Positions 23,629-36,669 of a DNA stretch of 64,000 bases are shown here, piece by piece. The stretch lies in contig JANATG010000007.1 of assembly GCA_029449235.1 (NCBI GenBank), forward strand, positions 1,178,001 through 1,242,000, given 5' to 3'. Positions within the stretch are counted from its first letter, which is position 1, and every line of letters begins with the position of its first letter. The position numbers were made by a program, and so were the translations under genes. Source of the DNA: Linnemannia schmuckeri. Lineage: Eukaryota > Mortierellomycota > Mortierellomycetes > Mortierellales > Mortierellaceae. A model generated the notes under the pieces. It ran no database searches. It was not told the origin of the DNA and saw only the letters and a list, made by a program, of their open reading frames with translations.

Positions 23629-26600
23629 GGAAAAGGATCTGGTTTGCTTGAACGCACCTGTTGAGAGGATGATTCCCGCGCTTTGGTTACGGGATAACAC
23701 AGGAGGCAGGCAAAGGGTTGCAGGCAGACGGGCAGGGATGATAAATGAGACCTATACAGTATGGTTATCGAGTCGACAGGTCGATGTATCCTATTTCAAA
23801 AGTTGTTGTCGTTGTTGTCGTCGGTATGCGGCACAAACGATAGTTAGATAGCGACGAAAAGGAATAACAGGACACTGAGATGAATGTTGCAAGGGAAAAG
23901 TGAAAGTGGCAGTGGCGAAAGAAGTGAAATTGCCATCTGTTTTTTTGGCTCTGCATTGTTCTCTCCCTACCTCTTCGTTCACTCTCTCCCTACCTTGTTC
24001 ACTCTCTCCTTTAAGAGCAAGGTCCGCGAATCGAGAATGGACAGTTAATGGCGCTAGAAAAAGCTAACCACAACATTGGATGCAGCGAAAACAAGAAAGA
24101 ATGAAGAAAACAAAGATGAAAAAAGAAGGGGGGGTCTTTTTATGACAAGATTGAAGCGTGCATACTCTTTATGTCTCTTGATTTTATTATTTCGTTTCAA
24201 CTTGAACAAATGAAGGTTAGCTCGTAATCCTTAGCGCAGCTTGGCCATATCTCCAAACACCCAAAAAGGGCTCATCTTAGTGTTCAGCGATGCCCGCAGT
24301 GATGAAGACCTATTGCTGGTTGACCATCGTGCCTCGGTGAGTTTTTTTTAAAAGCTGCGAGATCCTGGGGTTCCCTGGCCAAAATAAAAGGACAAGGTGC
24401 ATGTGCATCAAACGTAAAGGGAAAAGGATAGGTGTGGGGTCAATGAGAGAGGAGCGCGGGAACCAGAATGGATCGTCGACAGACCCGACCCCCCTCGCTT
24501 TTTTTGCTTATGTTTAGTTTCAAAATAAGGGCGTCGCTTAGCTCGTGCGTGCTCCCTTGAAACGCGTCATAGGGAATTCTTTTTTTTTACACTAAGGCAC
24601 AAAAGAAGGCTAGTGGACTCGATCTAAGCACCTCACGCGCAAGAAATGAGACTTGTGTTATTACTATGCTATCGTCCGGCTGAACCATCCAGGAACAGCA
24701 TTAACCCACCTACTTCCGCACTCTTTCACTTCTTTTTGCTTCTCTCCATTCTTGAAGTGTGGCGTTGACGTTGCATTATCAGTTGATCAGGTGTGGAAAT
24801 CAACTACAAAAATGAGCATAGTGCTTTTTGTATTTTTCTTTGCCATGACGGTAAAAAGGAATTGGCTCTCGCCAAGAATTAGAACATACTCGGAGCAAAG
24901 GCAATATTAAAACGTCGCTCAAAACTGTGTCAATCCAGACTGGCGCACTATCTTTGGTAAATGAGTCGTGACATGCCAAGGTGCTCTTGCTTCAATATGC
25001 ACCTCAATATACCTTTTTCCTCGCACCTGCGTCCTCGTGCTTCAGATTTGACGGCTGACTTTTGACCTTTAGCATCTGCCCGCCTCTCCCAGGGCATTTG
25101 TTTGGATGAGCTGCTAATAGGACTTGCATGGAGAAATCATGGATCACTTTTTTTACATCGATGCACAACCCTTAATAAACTTCCGTCAAGAGAGTAACGA
25201 TAACGAGGCGCAGCCCTGTTTAACCATCCTGGGACGGTTGTCATGAGCAAACAATTTTTTTCTTCAACGCGACGAACAAAAAGGCGAAGTAGAAAACGAC
25301 AAAGAAAAAGGATCAGCACACTTCCAATAGGCACAACAACAACATCAAGAGGATAGTCCGTCCGCAGGTGGACAAACAAGCCACATTCAATAACGTGATT
25401 ATTGCTACATCATAGACAATTTTCGACGCCACCACTCGCACGTTACACTTTAGTTCAGGGAATAAATTTCATCTAAGGTGCCTTGGTCGTATCAAAGTAT
25501 TGGTCAAGGACGTTCGCGTCTAGGAGACTAGTTCAATTGACCGGTCTATGCTAATCCACAACTAGAACTACCGCGTGCGTCCGTAGACATTCAAGCAAAA
25601 GAACAGAGAAGGCGTCTGGTCAGGTAGTAGTGAGCTTGGGAATCCATCTATGGTTTTTCTTTTGTCATCAAATGAAAAGTGCCAGCATTAACTATTTGCG
25701 CGCATAGCCATCTCCTCCTTTTCTCTTCCTCTCTCATTTCTTCTTTTTTTTTTTTAAGGGAGGAGCTTTTTTTTAGAGAACTCCTCGTCAAAATCGCAAG
25801 AAAGCATAGTCGGGTGGGGGAAGATTGCGATACGAAAAAGGGAGGAATGGATGTAAAGGCCGAAGCAAAACACTGAAATGAGCCAAAAACTTTCGCAGTA
25901 TCAAACACAAAGAATGGAAAACATCAGCGCTGTTAACAATGTTGTTTGTTTTGGTGGCTATTAATCCCCGGCAAAACACCCAGGAACAGGGTTGACCCAC
26001 CCACCCCTGTCCTGTCCTGTCTCTAAATCAACGATCGGGAGAGAAAAAAAAAGGGGAGGGGGGAGTGATTGAGCGGCGTAGACGACTCGGTGGTGGTTAA
26101 TTGCCCATGCGTGTCTTTTATTTTGAATCAGAGCAAGAAGAATAAGAAATGTGCGTGTGTTTATGCGAAGTTCACCCAGCCAGAAGGGCTGGGTAGATGA
26201 CGAATAGCGACAAAACCCGCCCAAAAGGCTGTAAAGCTGAGATACAGAAGAAAATGAACAAGAAACAACAAAAAAAAGCGAAATCTGGTGGATGACAAAG
26301 TAGCTACCGATCGTACCAATCATCGATTAGAAAATGAAAAGTCAGATGGGAAAACACAGGAGAACTCATTTTTCTGTGTGTTGAGAGCCACCCCTCTCTC
26401 TGTGTGTGCCTTTTTATTTGCGCACCCTTGCGCTTTATTCATACTTTGCTTGGTGCTCACCCTTTTTTATGTTGGTGTTGTGTGTTGGGTGTGTGATTAC
26501 GAATGAGAGCAGCGATGGCAACAACAATAACACACAGAAGGGAGGCGAGGGAAGAAATCAAAAGAAGAGTACGCGTCGCTGTCGTGATCGAATACTGATG

Positions 26601-28328
26601 ACAATCTTCCCTCCCTTCTCTTCCCTTCCTCCTCTCTCTCTTGCCCCTGTCTCCTACTCCAAAGAGAACAATTCCATGGAGTAAAAAAGAAAGACAAGAA
26701 AGAGGCGTCGAACAGGCACAGGTGCAGTGCAAGAGGAGAAGAACGTAAACAAAGTAAAGTTGTTGCGCTTGCATTCTTGTCGCATTTCTTTCTCCCTCTC
26801 TCACACACACATTCTCTTTTTCTCGTATCGCTTGCGCACATCCACCTGCAGTTCCTCTCCTTCATCTCTTTCTTGACCCTGCTTCTCCTTTTTTTGGTAG
26901 TTCCTGGCATGTAGCATAACTAGCTTGAAGTTTTCTTCGCATTTTTTTTGACGTCTCCAAAATAATATTAAAAAAAGACATAAGGTGATGGACTAGTACA
27001 AAAGAGGCAACTCAACGACCGCTGGACGTTATGTCGGTTTGGCATGCCCAGTGGATCAGCTTGATGTCTGTTGCTCTCAAACCTGTACAAACAACGATTC
27101 TTTACTTCGAGGAACCAATCGTGAGCGTGCAAAGAAAGCAACGAAATGTTCCGAGCTGTTTCTATTTTTCTGTATACTGTACAAACCCGCGGGGTTTTTT
27201 GATTGGTGAGGAAGAGACAAACTTCAATCTTTTTTTGTTTGTTGGCGAACAATGAAACATCGGGATCTTTCTTCATTTTTGGATAAAGTGGTTGAGTAAA
27301 GTAAGCTTCTCTGGGGACGAACAGATAGAGTAACAGATGGGCGGGTGTGTGTGCCATGACCTTCAGTTCATGCCAACGTTTCCTCTGGTGTTGTCTTGCG
27401 ACTCCCCATCGATTTTTGTTCTGTTCCCAGTCTGGGGAGAGAACGGGGGAAGGGGGTGGACGGTAGGAGAGAAAGAGGAGTGACATAACCTCTTCTTTCA
27501 AGGGCTCCTCTTTTTTTCCGTTCACTGCTTTCTCTCTCTAACGCTCATTCCCATCTCCTAAAAAAGTCACCACCACCGCGCTGATTTGTTCGCTTGTTGG
27601 GTAGGGGCAGTAAAAGAGAAGAAGGTTGAGGAAGAAAGAAAAAAAAAAGAGATCCCGCGCAGATCTCCAATTCTATTATTGCCGTTCATGCCAAAACATG
27701 AAAAGGGAGGAGGGAGGAGAGTTTGTCAAAAATATTGTCGACAGTTAAAGAGACCGCAATGACCTTTATTGTCATTCAAAGTGTGCAATTGACAAACAGA
27801 CCGACAGACAACAATGACACTGCCCCACTTTTTTGTATTTACGAGTATGTGCATGTCGATGTCTATTTGTGTCCCTCCTTCCCTTCCTCTCCTTTTCTCT
27901 CTCCTTTCCATCCCTCTGTTCATTGTCATTTTTTCCCCCTTGCAATTGAAAAATAAAAAGCAACAAATCAAGTTGGCCCAAAGGTCCAATTCCCCTGTCT
28001 GGCGATTTTGTTTTGTATCGCTTGCTGCGGTCTTCTTGGAGTTCCAATGAAAAAATTGCATGACAATGACCGAGAAAAAATAGTCTATCTGGTTTAGCAG
28101 CCCGATCTTGAACTCTCTTTGTTGTTCTGACTGGTTCTTGCTTAGGTACAGCATATCTTTTTCCTGCCGCCCCTTCTTCTTCCTCCTCCATCCTTACTCC
28201 TCGCATAGTGCCCCTTTTTCTCCGGGCATATTTTCTCTCTGGATGGAAAGTGAGATACCTTCTGTCTGGCTATTTTCAATAGTAGCAGCGACAGACAGAC
28301 TCGGTTCACCAACCAACCAACTCCTCTC

Positions 28329-28369
<41 letters not shown>

Positions 28370-30700
28370 GCTCCTCATTCATTGCTACTCCTCGCGTTTT
28401 TCTGCGTGCTCTCCTTTTTTTTTTATTTATTTTTTATATATATATATTTTTTTTTTTTTTGGTTCTGACAGGATGAATAAACCTCAGCGGTTATACCTTT
28501 TTTTCTAGCTTCTGATATTCTTCTTTCTTGCTTTCATTTCGAGGGTGGACAGAGAAAGAAGGGGGGGGAGAAGGAGAGAGAGAGTGTGGGTGTGTGTGGC
28601 CATCGGGGCGACAAACCCCTGTTCCCTTTTCAAGATGTCTTGCTTTCTTTTTTTGGATCGAAGAAAAAAAAGGAAGGGGCGAACGCAACAAAAAAGAAAG
28701 GGCGAACAAAAAAAAAAATGAGGAAAGACCAATTGCAAACCAGGACCGTTGTGGTCCCTATGTATGTATGCTTGTTGGTGTTAAGTGGGCGTGTGTGTGC
28801 GTGCTTTATGGTGTGTTATGAAAAGGGGGAAAGAGAGAGGAAGAGGTAGGAGAAGAGGAATTGGTAAGTTGGCCATTTTAGTATATGTTATTCCTGTTGG
28901 AAACGTATTTTTTTTTGTTGTTGTTGATGCGGGGATTGACCGTCATCATCATCATCATCGTCGTCCGAATACGCATGCACACACACAAAAAGAATGCGAC
29001 GTTCTCAAACATGAAAGAGGAGCGAGGAAGCGGAGGAGGAGGGATGGAGAGGTGGAGAAGTGGAAAAGTGAGAGACTCCGAGGAGGAACGAACGTTTGTT
29101 GTGGCGGAGAGCAACGATAACAATAAAAAAGATGACCATGTCTCTCTCTCTAGAGGCATTGCACAGACACCGTGTAACCTCACTTCGCGTTGCGACAGGT
29201 CTACTTTCATTTTTGGTCGTTCTTTATTTTTTTTTTATTTTTTGGCATACATCTGCATCTGGTTTGAAATGAATGTATCCACAAGCAAAAGCAGGGAGAC
29301 GTAAAGAGAGAGCACAAAAAAAAAAAAAAAAGAGACGGACGAGGAAAGAACTCGGTGGATTGGGTAGTCCTGGTTGGTGCTCTCTCATTTCTTTTTTTTT
29401 TTTTCTTTTCTTGGAAGACCCAGGGGGGGTATGCAGAGAGATAGATAGGAAAAGGAAAGGGCCAGTTTAACATGCCATTTTCAGAGCAAAACCAAGGACA
29501 GGGACAAGGATAGGGTACGATGTGTTTGTGAGTGAGTCGAGTCGACAAAAATACAATGGAAAAAAGGGACAGGGGATAGGATAGGATAAGGAAAGGGGAT
29601 GAACGTGTAAGAAGTGTTCAAGAGAGCAATTGGATACGAGGAAGAAGGGCTGAGAGGTGAGTGAGTGGTCATCATCGTCCATCTCTTCTTTATTCGTTCG
29701 TTCGTTCGTTCGTTCTACTTCGTTCGTTTCGTTCTATTTTGTTTGTTGCCGCAACATTCGTGTTCAAGTTTTCGTTGGAGGTGAGAGAGAGTTTTCCCGT
29801 TCATTTTTGATAGTGGTGGATGATAGGCGATGGTGTTGCTGGGTGAGGGGTGATGTGTGACAACAATAAAAAACAAGGGAGCTGATCAGTTGGTAGGTTG
29901 CCGGTATGAGTGATGGTTCATTGATTCACTGATGCTCGTTGCCTTCTGTCTCTGTCTAGGAGTAAGTAGTTGTTGGTTTACTCAAGCTAAAGTCTACTTA
30001 GCTGCTTGCCCCTCCCACCTTACCCAACCATCATTTTTTTTTTATTTAGTGTGTGTCTGACTATTCATCTGTCAACTACTCTGTCAACTGCATTAAACAA
30101 CATGTCCGCCTGTTTTTTTAAAAAAAAAAAAAAAAAAAAAATGTTTATTTCTGCGTTCGTATTCAATCAATTCAGTCGTTGGTTTCTCTTCATTCAATTC
30201 GTTTTTTTTTTTTTTTTTTTTTTTTTGTCCATTCATTTCCGCACTTCTTCTATTCTTTTCGTCCCTTTCACTTTGTCGTTCTTATTTTCCTTTCTTTTCC
30301 CTTTCTTCGTCCTTCATCAACTGCTATATCTACTCCTCCTTTTTCCTTTCTCTTTTGACCCTTCTTTTCATCGTTAGCTTTTTTTGTATATTTTTTTTCA
30401 CTATCTCTTTCTTCGTCCATCTCCTTCCTCTCTCCTCCGTCCCGACCAATCAATCGCACTAATTCATCTAGTCCACTCGTGGTACCTCTTTTTTTTTTTT
30501 TTTTTTTTTTCTTCGTTTCTCTTTTTCAACCCTTCTCCTCCTTCTTCTTCCTCATCACTCTCCCCCAACCCTCTTTTTTTTATTTTCCTCATTCACATCC
30601 CTACTCAATTGTCAATTCTTCATTCCCTTCGCGATTAACTAGATCCTTCTTACAAACAAAAACACTAAAAAGGTGTGACATCACTCCTCTCTGACCTTGC
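21251..30700. other. About 9.4 kb without a convincing gene
   Basis: I read both strands and found no conserved domain, no spliced frame I could support and no clear tRNA. The stretch is dominated by A/T homopolymers (33 A at 23590-23622; 35 T at 28334-28368), CT- or GA-rich blocks and microsatellites such as TTCG (29693-29715) and an ATC run near 28943-28960. It separates two divergent two-component genes, so their long promoters must lie at its two ends. Untranslated RNAs or very short exons cannot be excluded. Confidence 0.45.
29693..29715. repeat. TTCG tetranucleotide microsatellite
   Basis: Nearly six uninterrupted TTCG units, followed by related imperfect units to about 29735. Confidence 0.8.
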
Positions 30701-30701
30701 C

Positions 30702-31608
30702 TATATATGTGTTACCTCCAATCCCTTCTCTCCCCCCCCCCCCCCCCCTCTAGTCATGAGCTTAACTAAGTCAGATCCTGACGCCGCCCAACCCGATCAG
30801 AACAGCCTTTTTTTATACCTGGAGGAGCACCTGGACACCAACAACGCAACGCGGGCACCTCGACTCGTCCGTCCCCCTTCTGAAACGGATACAGTATCCC
30901 ATCATCGCATACCTTTTTTTTCTTTCCTACCACTCGCTTTCTTATTTTTAAGTATTGGTGCAGTGCAGTGAATATATGTATTTTTTATGCTATCCAGCGA
31001 GCAGCAGGTCCTGCTGCACTCGTGCTTCTCTTCCCAACCACCTTGCTAATAATGCAACCTAACATTGGTCACTCATTGGTTATTGGCGTATCTTTTTCCT
31101 TTTTTTTTTTTTTGCCTTAATCCTCGCTCTTTGAGCTCACTTTCGCATGACAGCACGCTTGCTCAACTATACTCTTTCCCTGTCTACATTTTGCCCTTCT
31201 CGGACAACGAGGGGGGATACCTTGTCTCTTTTTCTTTCTTTCTTGTACCACGCCGAGACAAAGCACCACTCATCACTTCCCCCCTCTGTTTCTCCCTCTG
31301 TCTCGTAGCGCTCTCGTTCAAACAAACAAAGCAACACCTACACTCAGATACCCCACCAACTGACACCCTCTTTGTCTTCCTCTTTCTCCTCCTTCAATCT
31401 TATTCTTCCGTTCCCACAATAATAGCTCGTCTCCAGTTCCCAAGTACCCTTCACTCACTCTCTTTTCCAACCCTTCATCCACCTCTACGACTCATTGTCA
31501 CTCCTATTGGCAATCTTTTTTTCAACACACTTTTCCCGCATCGCAACCAAAAACCGCCCGCCCACCCTGAGTTCAATCGACCAAAAGAAAAGGACCAAGA
31601 AGCGTCCA
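30702..31608 (+). promoter_or_regulatory. Leader/promoter region of the Skn7-type gene with TATA-like box and possible upstream ORF
   Basis: A TATATATG element lies at about 30702-30709. An ATG at 30756 opens a 71-codon frame (MSLTKSDPDAAQPDQ...) ending near 30971, less biased than its surroundings in the first half. It could be an upstream ORF or a 5' coding exon. CT-rich sequence then continues to the main ATG at 31609. No spliced link from this frame to the main protein was found. Confidence 0.3.
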
Positions 31609-34220
31609 ATGGCTGCCTCAAGTCTTCTGGAGCCCATTTCGTCCTCAACCGACCAGGATATCACCATGTCCACGGCCGACGCTCTCGATCCCTTCAATGA
31701 CTTGGCCACAACCGGCGCCTCCACCAGCAGTGGTGTCCCCGACTTTGTCAAGAAACTCTACAGGCAAGTTGTACTTACAATAAAAATGGAACCCTGACAC
31801 AACACAGCCTCAGCCACGCGAGCCAACGTTATTTCATCATACGGGCGGACATGGTGAGACTAACTTATATTATTTTTTTTGTGGGTAAAATAGAATGCTT
31901 GAGGAGAAGGAACACGACCTGATTGTCTGCTGGGGTAAGAACGGCGAGTCTTTCGTGGTCAAGGAGCCAAGCGAGTTTGCCAAGGCCATCCTCCCTAAGC
32001 ACTTTAAACACAACAACTTTGCCAGTTTTGTTCGTCAGCTCAACAAGTACGACTTTCACAAGGTCAAGATCACCGAAAATGCTGCCAACCCCTATGGCGA
32101 CCAGGTACATACATGCGTCATTGTTGCTTCAACATTAACAAAGGTTCTCTGCCATGCATGGTCCAACATTAACCTTCTTTTATCAATTAATTAGGCATGG
32201 GAATTTCAACACCCAAAGTTCCAGATTGACAAGCGGGACCAGTTGGAAGAGATCAAGGTACTTTCAGCATCATGTCGGATTGCTGACGCACAACAGACTA
32301 ACCACCCATTCTGGATATCACAGCTCACATTTTGACTTATTGCTGTCGTTGTTATAGCGCAAGACACCAAGCAACAAGAAACCAACGGGCGCTGCGGCAT
32401 CAAACTTGCTGTCGGATGGCACGTCTCCCCTGCCTGAGGAGTACCAGGCTCAGATTGAGCTCATGTCCAAAACTCAGACAGAGATGCAGGATCAACTGAC
32501 CCAATGCAGGAGTAAAATCGCGGCTCAGGAAAATCTCCTGCAGAGTCTTATGAAGGCACTTGGTTACAAGAGCACTGGTAAGTAGACCTGCTGCTGCAGC
32601 TCTTTTTTTTTTTTTTTTTTTTTGTTGTTGTTTATCTACGAGTTAAATACCATTGGTGGACAGCGGCATTTTTGTCCACATGGTTTCTAACTTTTAACCT
32701 CCTGCTCTCTCTCTTCCTCGATAGATGACGGTACTGTCACTCTGGTGCAAGGTGCTGCATCACATCTGAACAAAGAAAAGTCAAAATCAAAGAGCCAGTC
32801 TGGCTCTCGGTCACGGATCCCAAGTCAATCGAGTAAACCCGACCTTCAGCAACCATTTACCTCTTCAGCCATCCCCACCTCATCATCAGCATCATCCGCA
32901 ATGCACTCCAACTTCTCTGCTATAACTTCGACATCGACAATGTCGACGATACCAGCCTCGACCTTCCAGCCCGTCTCGTCTGCGCCAGTGTCAACGTCAC
33001 AGTTTCTCCCAAGGACATCCGTGCCACCCATGTGCCAGGACCCGAGCCTAGGACCCCCATATCCCACATTCGGTCATATCACGACAAAAAAGGAGGACTG
33101 GGACAAGCCTGTGCGGAATTCTGGAAAAGCAGGTCCAAGACCTGCGCCACCACCACAGCAACAACAACCCCAGCCCATCTCTCATAACATATCCAGACAG
33201 CCTCAAGATACTCAACAACAGCCACAATATCAGCAGCCACCACAGGAATATGCAACAACCTCAACTTCGGCTCCTCCCAACTATGGAACCATGAGTGTCC
33301 GCCCCAACATGATGGTCCCCACCTGGTCGATGCCACCCAAGGTTCTTCTTGTGGAGGACGACGACACGTGCAGACGCCTCAGCTCTCGTCTTTTGCAGAT
33401 TTTCGGCTGCCCATTTGATGTGGCTGAGGATGGTGTGGCCGCTGTTGGAAAGATGAGCCACCAGAAATACGACATTGTCTTGATGGTATGATGGCATTTT
33501 TTCAGTGTGCCCTATTTTTTTTTATTTTTATTTTAATCTCTCCTGCATTCCTGCATGCCGCATGGCTTCTAACCTTCGAGTTTTTTTTTTATATATTCTA
33601 TTTTTGGTTGGAATAGGATATCATGATGCCCAAGCTGGATGGAGTGTCTGCCACGACCCAGATTCGCCAGTTTGATGCAATGACGCCCATTATTAGTATG
33701 ACCTCCAACACTACCGCCAACGATATTATGACCTACTTTGCCAATGGCATGAACGACATTCTGCCCAAGCCCTTCTCCAAGGACAGTCTGCTCAACATGC
33801 TCGAGAAGCACTGTCACCATCTGCGGTATCTCAAGCTCGGATCAAGTTTGTTGGAACTGTCCAATTCTGGATCGGGATCAAACCTCAATGGTCAAGCCAA
33901 CCGTCTCTTGCTGCGTCAGGGGGATTCCACGGATGTCGAGACGATGGGTTTCTCGCTTTCGGGTTTCCAGGGTCAAGATGGTCTGCAGTTGGTACAAGCT
34001 GGCAAAGACAACAACAACGTTGACCAGGAGGGCGGCCAGAACGGTGACCAGCAGCAGCAGCAGCGTGAGGGGATGGATTCGTTGGGGATGGGCATGCAGC
34101 TCAACATGGGTGGGATGATGATCCTCAACAACGTCGACTCTAACCTTGACGGACGAATCGATTCGTACCCTCGTCAAAACCAGAACAGTCTCAAACACGG
34201 TTTGATCTCCAGCGACAATG

Positions 34221-34256
<36 letters not shown>

Positions 34257-34861
34257 CCAACAGCAACAGCAATTCGTCCAACTATGGGATGAACAACATG
34301 AGCTACGGCGAGTTGATGGATCCCATTGGCCATCACGACGACAGCTCGAGCTCTTCTCTCTCCCCCGACCAGGCCCACAGCCACCTCTCTGCCAAACCTG
34401 TTCATCATCAGCAGCATGCGCACCACTCTCACCAGCAACAGCAGCAGATGCAACAGGGTCACCAGGGCATGATGACGAATACCCACTCGAACCACACTGG
34501 ATACACCACCACGATGAGTAACAATATCTCCTTCTCCAACTCGAGCTCTTCCATGATGGCAGCCTACCAAAGCGAACTCGACAATGCCTATGGTGGTCAC
34601 CCTCAAACTCAGCAACAGCAGCAGCAGCAGCAGCAACACCACCACCAGCAACAGCAACAACAACAACATCATCATCATCAACAGCAACAGCAGCCACAGC
34701 ACTTGCAGAGCATAACATTGCTTTCGATCAGGCCTGACGGCGGAATGGCCCACACGCTTGGGTTAACGAACCGAGGAGGCGGCGGATTCGGTATGGATCA
34801 GGGCGATATCATTGATACCCAAGGACGGTTGAAGCGCGCCAAGATTGAGGTGATTGAATAG
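31609..34861 (+). CDS. Skn7/Prr1-type transcription factor (HSF DNA-binding domain plus response regulator)
   Basis: 884 residues from exons 31609-31763, 31894-32104, 32195-32257, 32358-32577, 32725-33485 and 33617-34861; phases close. The heat-shock-factor-type domain (about 43-145) runs from PDFVKKLYRMLEE through FKHNNFASFVRQLNKYDFHKV to AWEFQHPKF. A coiled coil (about 165-213) follows, then a Ser/Pro/Gln-rich linker and a receiver domain (about 421-540) with acidic pocket VEDDD, phospho-acceptor Asp about 471 in VLMDIMMP (first codon of exon 6) and the LPKPF lysine. The tail has poly-Asn, poly-His and poly-Gln runs. Relatives are nuclear terminal regulators of Sln1/Nik1-type phosphorelays in osmotic, wall and oxidative stress. 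Start is MAASSLL at 31609; an in-frame upstream ATG would lie at 31495 in CT-rich leader. The first intron uses a GC donor. The large kinase upstream is a plausible partner by pathway knowledge, not shown by the sequence. Confidence 0.95.
31764..31893 (+). other. GC-AG intron in the Skn7-type gene
   Basis: The donor reads CTACAG|GCAAGT and the acceptor AATAG|AATG. This restores the conserved LYRMLE of the DNA-binding domain; the nearby GT donor (GTTGTA) would give an immediate stop. Confidence 0.85.
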
Positions 34862-35096
34862 AGAGAGAAAAGCAACAACCAGCATACTCGCAAAAAAAAA
34901 CGAAGTCTTTTTCTTCATGTACCATAGCCTATCCCACCTTTCTCCATAAAATCATTAAGACTATTTTTTCTTTTTTTGAAACTATTTCGGGAACTGTTAG
35001 TATGCGGCTTCTTTGAAATATTTTTTTTCGCTCATTTTGGGAAGCGAGAGTTGGATCCTGGGATGAAGGGTGGGTGTATGTATTACAGCTAATTCA

Positions 35097-35102
35097 AATA
35101 AA
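35097..35102 (+). terminator. Candidate polyadenylation signal of the Skn7-type gene
   Basis: AATAAA 236 bp after the stop codon. Other A-rich elements lie between. Confidence 0.35.
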
Positions 35103-35217
35103 TGATGATGTTCACTGACCATGATTTGATTAGCAAGATTCCCATTTTCGGTTGGTGCTTGAATTACATCTATCATCACCGAAGGTCCTCAACCGATGAT
35201 CGTCTCATCTCTATCAT

Positions 35218-35248
<31 letters not shown>

Positions 35249-35507
35249 TTCACCCTATCTCTTGCTTAATTATTCCATTCAAAGGTGGTGGAAGGGAGGC
35301 TTTACAGGTGAATATGTGATATCCGCATTTCAAGGACGCGTCCAAGAGCGCGTCCGTTCTTTATTATTTTTTTAGGACGATGCAAGGGCACGTTCATTCC
35401 ACGCACGTATCAAAGAACATGTCTCCTTCAAACGACAAGATGCAATTGTCTATTGCATTTAGGTAGAAAAAGAAAACAATACGAGCAAACAGAACTGTCA
35501 GTTGAAA

Positions 35508-35541
<34 letters not shown>

Positions 35542-35672
35542 TTATTTTTTATTCTTTCGTTCACCTCCGTCACTGTTTCTGCATCGTAGATTACTGCTTT
35601 AGCCTATGCTCGTCGGTATATATCCAACAAGTACAATATATCTTACACTTAGGACAGAAGACGGTAGAAAGA

Positions 35673-35844
35673 ATGGCAAAACCTTCACGTCTCGCCCTGC
35701 GTATCTTCCGCGAGTATGCGCGTTGGGTTTACGGTGATCGTCTTTGGGCGCACAACATTGTGACGGGTGGCACAGTAATGGATCGACTCGCAGATCCAGC
35801 CCCTGGCTCTCCAGAGACCTTCTTCAGACTCGCAACAGCGGCAG
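35673..35844 (+). CDS. Possible first exon of an unrecognised small protein
   Basis: ATG at 35673 opens a compositionally normal frame beginning MAKPSRLALRIFREYARWV and running 57 codons to a good donor (GCGGCA|GTATGT). The piece NIVTGGTVMDRLAD faintly recalls the N-terminus of Mpv17/PMP22-type proteins. I could not find a convincing second exon in the next 600 bp, so this may be a decayed gene or chance. Confidence 0.22.
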
Positions 35845-36669
35845 TATGTATATACCAGCAATAAACAACGGCATAAGATAAAAGAGGAAGTGCAGGTCTC
35901 CTTCCATCGTCAGGGTTATCAGGAAAAAGAGAGGAATAGTTCGAAGATTTTAAGGCGGTTGAAGAATGAATTCAAAGAATTGCCTTTCTCCATGTATCCC
36001 TCCGTATGTCTATAGATAAACGCTATTCTGAGGTTACATACTAGACTGACTAGTACTGCGATCGATTCAGATTTCGTCGCTTACCAGTGGAAACTGGCGT
36101 TTTTGTTGGATGGCGAATGAAAAGAAAATCAATGGTTTTAGTCTTCCTCATCATCTTGTTGGCTCTTACAAGACAGGACGGATGGCCAAGGGTGGGTCCT
36201 CATCCGCTGCAGTGTTGCCTGTGCGATGTTTTGTGCGGTGTTATGATTGTGATTTTGTTGTTGACTGCGGTTGAGCACTTGATGACCCTTTGATCCAAGT
36301 GTCCATAGTTTGGCACTTGCAGCACACAATACTCGTCTTGAACTCGTTAGGCCGCATAATGAGCATGCTTCTTGCTTGGACTTGTCCAAGAAAGGGTATT
36401 TAAAGGCTGAAAGTGCTTACCCTGGGTGGAGAAAAAAGGAAGAAGCGTTGACATATTTATACAAAAAAAGGGGCGAACCCTCAAAGTGAAAAGAAACAAA
36501 GAAAAAGAACTGAAAAAAGTGAGAATGACCACCTATCCCAAAAAAAAAAAACGACATGGCGGGGGCTGATAGATGCATGGATGTCAAAGACAAAGGATTG
36601 GAAGATGTCTATGTGGAAAAGGTGGACGAGGATGATAAAAAAATCCTTTGATCAAATGGAAACAAATAA

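Noticed and set aside
24600..24710. tRNA-like sequence on the minus strand with A-box-like TGGTTCAGCCGG and B-box-like AGATCGAGTCC
   Set aside because: Acceptor and T stems do not pair and no anticodon loop of seven fits; at most a tRNA-derived relic.
25960..26020. Segment resembling part of 24680-24715 (shared CAGGAACAG and ACCCACC)
   Set aside because: Only about 20 scattered matches; too short to call a repeat family.
26968..27525. 185-codon minus-strand frame
   Set aside because: No motif, no splice context and no compositional contrast with the surrounding non-coding DNA.
33878..34753. 291-codon antisense Val/Leu-rich frame in the Skn7-type gene
   Set aside because: Antisense of CAN/CAG codon runs, which read as Leu/Val; the sense frame carries the receiver domain.
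36087..36293. Hydrophobic 69-codon frame that might continue the exon at 35673
   Set aside because: Frame and splice phase do not join convincingly and no family motif appears.
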